DNA of 64,000 bases from Betaproteobacteria bacterium (GTDB lineage: Bacteria; Pseudomonadota; Gammaproteobacteria; Burkholderiales; Usitatibacteraceae): the NCBI GenBank assembly GCA_016790765.1, contig JAEUMZ010000134.1, positions 1 to 64,000 of the forward strand, read 5' to 3'. Made by a program: the position numbers and the translations under genes. Below, piece after piece: positions 63,901-64,000 of this stretch. The notes under the pieces are model-generated. The model was not told the DNA's origin and did not search any database. It saw nothing but the letters and a program-made list of their open reading frames with translations. Position 1 is the first letter of the stretch; each line of letters begins with the position of its first letter.

Positions 63901-63977
63901 GGAGTGGTAGTTCAGTTGGTTAGAATACCGGCCTGTCACGCCGGGGGTCGCGGGTTCGAGTCCCGTCCACTCCGCCA
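63901..63977 (+). tRNA. tRNA-Asp (GUC anticodon)
   Basis: 77 nt including CCA. Acceptor GGAGTGG/CCACTCC; D-arm AGTTCAGTTGGTTAGAAT; anticodon GTC within CGGCCTGTCACGCCG; T-arm CGCGGGTTCGAGTCCCG. Reads GAC/GAU. 48 bp after tRNA-Val, probably cotranscribed. Confidence 0.97.
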
Positions 63978-64000
63978 ATTCCAAATGCCCCGCACTTGCG

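Noticed and set aside
63760-63984. Minus-strand frame over the tRNA-Val and tRNA-Asp genes
   Set aside because: It is the reverse translation of tRNA genes.

Overview
The window is a high-GC proteobacterial chromosome segment, most likely betaproteobacterial. Three things point there: a Bug/TctC-type solute-binding protein, the tsaB-rimI-family 4 uracil-DNA glycosylase order, and a tig-clpP-clpX-lon-hupB-tRNA-Val-tRNA-Asp block, alongside polyhydroxyalkanoate and hopanoid-type squalene genes. Betaproteobacteria is an inference; a deep gammaproteobacterium is not excluded.

Layout. 1-4939: a tightly overlapping operon (amidohydrolase, Bug receptor, DUF1653, GNAT, RidA, VOC, GFA). 5090-5779: a VapB/VapC-type toxin-antitoxin pair with a 9-bp operator dyad. 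5780-7670: AT-richer accessory DNA, with an IS110-type transposase remnant followed by two integron gene cassettes on the minus strand between attC-like sites. 7686-12142: a complete ISL3-family transposon carrying merR and merTPA, with near-perfect ends and an exact 8-bp target duplication. A LexA-box promoter lies just outside its right end. 12409-28353: core-like genes. They include a two-domain PPK2, a dehydratase-RidA operon, and a neutral-lipid/PHA neighbourhood (wax-ester synthase, acyl-CoA-binding protein, phasin, acyl-CoA ligase). A double glycosyltransferase, PhzF-like protein, MsrA and YdeI-like protein also lie here. 28431-30605: a second minus-strand cassette array with no integrase (two GNATs, a TIMP/NTR-like secreted protein, an SMI1/KNR4 protein). 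30944-41184: serine carboxypeptidase-like protein, coniferyl-type aldehyde dehydrogenase, two TPR paralogues, a PHA-system protein, a LytS/LytTR two-component pair and rarA. 41395-48883: serS, phosphoglycerate-mutase family protein, tsaB-rimI-udg, lemA and two TPM-domain genes. 48900-53108: minus-strand signalling genes (CBS, Ser/Thr kinase, duplicated TssQ-like lipoprotein, cyclase-PEGA). 53278-57220: hpnC-hpnD-hpnE squalene synthesis with an SDR. 57378-end: tRNA-Leu, tig, clpP, clpX, lon, hupB, tRNA-Val, tRNA-Asp.

How they connect. The dehydratase makes the reactive enamines that RidA removes. FadD, ACBP and WS/DGAT form a plausible path from fatty acid to stored neutral lipid, and the phasin and PHA-system protein suggest carbon-storage granules. 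HpnC, D and E make squalene from farnesyl diphosphate. ClpP, ClpX, Lon and trigger factor form the protein-quality-control core.

The most interesting part is the mobile layer. There are two integrase-less attC cassette clusters (CALIN-type) about 22 kb apart with related attC sites. A mercury-resistance ISL3 unit has been inserted between the first cluster and an orphan SOS box. An IS110-type remnant sits beside a half attC. Several families of interspersed palindromic repeats punctuate the intergenic spaces, and one copy lies inside a coding region.
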